Below are positions 59,295 through 64,000 of a stretch of DNA of 64,000 nucleotides, in pieces. The DNA is from Basidiobolus meristosporus CBS 931.73 (Eukaryota > Basidiobolomycota > Basidiobolomycetes > Basidiobolales > Basidiobolaceae). The stretch spans positions 1-64,000 of the forward strand of contig MCFE01000414.1 of the NCBI GenBank assembly GCA_002104905.1, given 5' to 3'. The number at the start of each line of letters is the position of its first letter. Position 1 is the first letter of the stretch. The notes under the pieces are model-generated. The model saw only the letters and a list, made by a program, of their open reading frames with translations. It was not told the origin of the DNA and did no database searches. Position numbers and translations under genes: made by a program.

Positions 59295-60823
59295 GGTTAA
59301 AGGGCACGGAGATTATATTCAAGAGGGTATAAGGGTGGGCCGGTTCCGCTTCAGGTGGTGTACTTCTTTGGGTGGGCCTTTGTTTTCTCAGCTAGCAACA
59401 CTGAAGTGGTTGGGGATATGAAAGTGGAAGAAACGAGACGACGAGAATAGAAGGGAGTCGGGTGGGGGGGGGGAGAAATAGTGATAAGATAGGTATAGAG
59501 GAGAGGTGCGCTCTTGGCTACGGAGCTACTTCAAAGGGGATAAAGGGAGATGGGATAAGGTTGTTTGAAGATAAGCAGTGGAAATTTTGTCCAATTATAC
59601 ACATTATAATGCTTCTAGCTGGGTAACTCTAAACACTAATCAACATGGTAAGAATGTGGGTTACGATCCAGCAATCCCAGAGCCAATTGATTCGGAGCCT
59701 CGATATGTATGAGAGACGTGGGATACGGGATTGAATTATTGTAGAGGAACTGAACCTATGAAAGCAATCCCATGTCAGGTCCGATGGATTCAATGGGGTT
59801 TTATGGTTGATCCGGATCACTCCCCCATGCCTGCTAATGTTGCTTGCAGATTCATGGAGTAATGGCGCCTCAGGGCCCGAGGACTCCCCCACCTGCATCC
59901 GCCCGGAGCACCAGCGAGGTTCGGGAATCAATCAAGACTACTTTGGTGAGCAAGCACACAGATCCTGAGGTTCAGCTCTCCGTAGCCGCTCCCGACAAGC
60001 CGGGACCTGCATTGCCAGGGTTAGCGTCTCCAAGACCACACCCAACACTGCTGTATGGCTGGTGGCATGGTTTAATTACAATGCATAATCATCTGATGCA
60101 CGCATTACATTCTGGATGTAGGGAGGGCACCGATTGGTGTGGGTGTAACGTCACATGCATAGTGCATCCATTCCAACCTCGATGCGAAGCCAAGGGTGGC
60201 TTATCCTAAAAATAAACAAATCATGCTGCTCTGACACCATACGATCCGATGATCCGATCCCACCCGTGGAGTCCCTCACCAACCAACCCCTGGGAACGGG
60301 TGAAGCCGCGGGGTGCTAGCGTTGAGGCTCAGATGGCAGTCTTCGCTACATGAGTAGACGCATGGGCCATATGGCGCACGCGGCCGCGGTGTGAAGCTCG
60401 CCAACCATAACCTCGGCTCGTTGTCGTGGCTGCTCAGGAGCTGGGTAGGCTTTATTTGTGGATTGCGAAGGGTTGTAGGGGGTTGGGACATGCCCGAATC
60501 CATGGCGTCAGGAGTGGTGGCGGGGTTAGATTGATATGGGTGGAGCGAGGCAGGTTGAGGCATTGGAAATAGAAGGGCACATTCTGGGGCTACTGCGGGT
60601 TTAATGTACAGGTCATTGCGGGAGAAGTGCACCGCCAAAGATGAGAGGATGGAGTGGAACGTGTGAGCAAGCCAGCCATGAAAGCAGAAGTGGTATGGGG
60701 TCGCCGGGATCGAAAGAGGCGAGGGAAAATTAGAGATACAGATCACAAGCATAGGGGTGGCCGATCCGGTGGTAGATGGTGCGAGGAGATGCTGCGGCTG
60801 ACTGGCCCCAGACGATGGTCTGC
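59295..60823. other. Intergenic region upstream of HMMR-like and downstream of WEE1
   Basis: About 1.5 kb. It holds the HMMR-like promoter, including a 10-base G run at 59464–59473. Open stretches at 59844–60209 (plus) and 60276–60752 (minus) have Pro/Ser/His-rich composition without motifs and are not supported as genes. Confidence 0.45.
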
Positions 60824-62964
<2,141 letters not shown>

Positions 62965-64000
62965 ACCTAGAGTGCTATAATGGGAACCGAAGGAGGCGTA
63001 TATACATAGGGTTGTATGCTTTCAATGCTCTGGGTGGAGTGGCTGCGAAGAGGATGGGCTTCACGTTTGGACGCTCACCCAGAAAATCCCGGAGGGAAAA
63101 GAGAGAATCCGAAGCGCGCAGCAGGAAAGTGAAAGTGACCGAGCAAAGGTTCGCCGGGAGTGCTGTAGAATACGTTGCTTCAAAAAAGAGTCGGAAGAAA
63201 TGCCAGGACCACCAAGCCACTTGCGAAGAGAATGCGCCGTAAATAAAACGAAAAATCAAGCCCCGTCTAGCGACAGGCGGTTCAATATACTCGCAAAATT
63301 GGTGGCAGCAATCAGTGGAGCCCAGTCGAATGGTTCCAGAATCATCATTAATATATAGAAATGAAGTTTCTTGCACCACTCCTAATCAATTCAAGATCCA
63401 CATTAATTGGGATTTCCTTTTGCATCCAACTCCATATATGACCAACTTCTCACAGCATTCTACAATGTGTAATGATGTTGCACCAGGCATTCCTACACCA
63501 ACGTCCATGATCTGGGTAGCCAGCAGCCCATCCATAGAACAGAGGCCCAGCGGCATCACGTAGAGCTGCATTCAGCGGCGGCGCTGGCGAACTGCCATGC
63601 TGCCCATACCTCGAGTGTTGGAGTGCTCCAGTTGCGAAAGAGATGTTTAATATAAAGATATATGCCTATCTACTGTGATACTAGAAGAGGGCGGGGATTT
63701 TGGGGGATTCCAATGGGTTGGAACCACGATCGTGTAATGTGTCAACAATGCTGCACGTACTGCCTGCGAGGGTGCAATGGTTTGGGGTAATCATAGGGAG
63801 AGGAAGTAGATGAGAAACTAAGATCAAGGGGAAACAGCGGACGGGTGCTTTCAAAATGGTAACGGATCAAAACGAGAGGCATACGCGACGAGTCATTTCA
63901 GGTTGGCGGCAAAGCTGGTCTGCCTGGAGTATAAAACAACGGAGCGGGCGTGAAGGAGGCATGGCGAGGAGGCGCTTCCTAAATCTGCACCATCAACGCC
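62965..64000. other. Region upstream of WEE1, no gene recognised
   Basis: About 1 kb to the window edge. It must contain the WEE1 promoter and 5' UTR. Open stretches at 62975–63379 and 63386–63571 (minus) and 63315–63563 (plus) overlap one another and have no recognisable motifs. Confidence 0.4.

Noticed and set aside
60276..60752. 158-codon open frame on the minus strand downstream of WEE1
   Set aside because: It is Pro/Ser-rich without motifs, and overlapping frames on the plus strand are equally open. It is more likely WEE1 3' flank.

Overview
The window looks like nuclear DNA of a fungus, most likely an early-diverging and possibly zoosporic one. Every confident gene is split by short GT–AG introns of about 50–67 nt, several with a CTAAC-like branch site near the acceptor. 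The Wee1 kinase C-lobe reads like the fungal Wee1/Swe1 form. A homologue of the animal spindle protein HMMR/RHAMM with an N-terminal PG-rich (SHIPPO-type) motif fits a lineage that keeps centrioles or flagella. This placement is inference; no rRNA, tRNA or organelle marker is present.

Layout. 1–11.8 kb is AT-rich and full of decayed transposons: a Plavaka/CMC (Tnp2) DNA transposon with a head-to-head accessory ORF, plus LTR and short-element debris. 12.4–22.0 kb is a single 13-exon gene for a giant PARP of about 2,959 aa. 22–29 kb is mostly empty except for a four-finger C2H2 gene (23.9–24.8 kb). 29.2–38.1 kb is a second transposon block: a decayed Ty1/copia element, a cluster of its LTRs in both orientations, a second partial Plavaka copy split by a solo LTR, and a copia 3' fragment. 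38.8–63 kb is gene-dense: CSN5, ATR, CTNNBL1, HMMR-like and WEE1.

All seven confident host genes lie on the minus strand, and most act in genome surveillance or mitosis: PARP (DNA-strand-break signalling), CSN5 (cullin deneddylation), ATR (checkpoint kinase), CTNNBL1 (Prp19-complex splicing factor), HMMR-like (spindle) and WEE1 (mitotic brake). They are separate genes, not an operon. The theme may be chance, but ATR and WEE1 act in the same G2/M response.

The most striking object is the PARP. Its order is chromodomain, long ankyrin array, WGR, PARP regulatory domain and PARP catalytic domain with a complete H-Y-E triad, then a C-terminal cysteine-rich region ending in a PBZ (PAR-binding zinc) finger that resembles the C-terminus of the checkpoint ubiquitin ligase CHFR. 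One polypeptide could thus combine a chromatin reader, a DNA-damage sensor, a PAR writer and a PAR reader. Other points of interest are an exact 152-bp inverted repeat next to CSN5, a solo LTR with a recognisable empty site elsewhere in the window, and an initiator-tRNA anticodon-loop-type primer site in the copia element.
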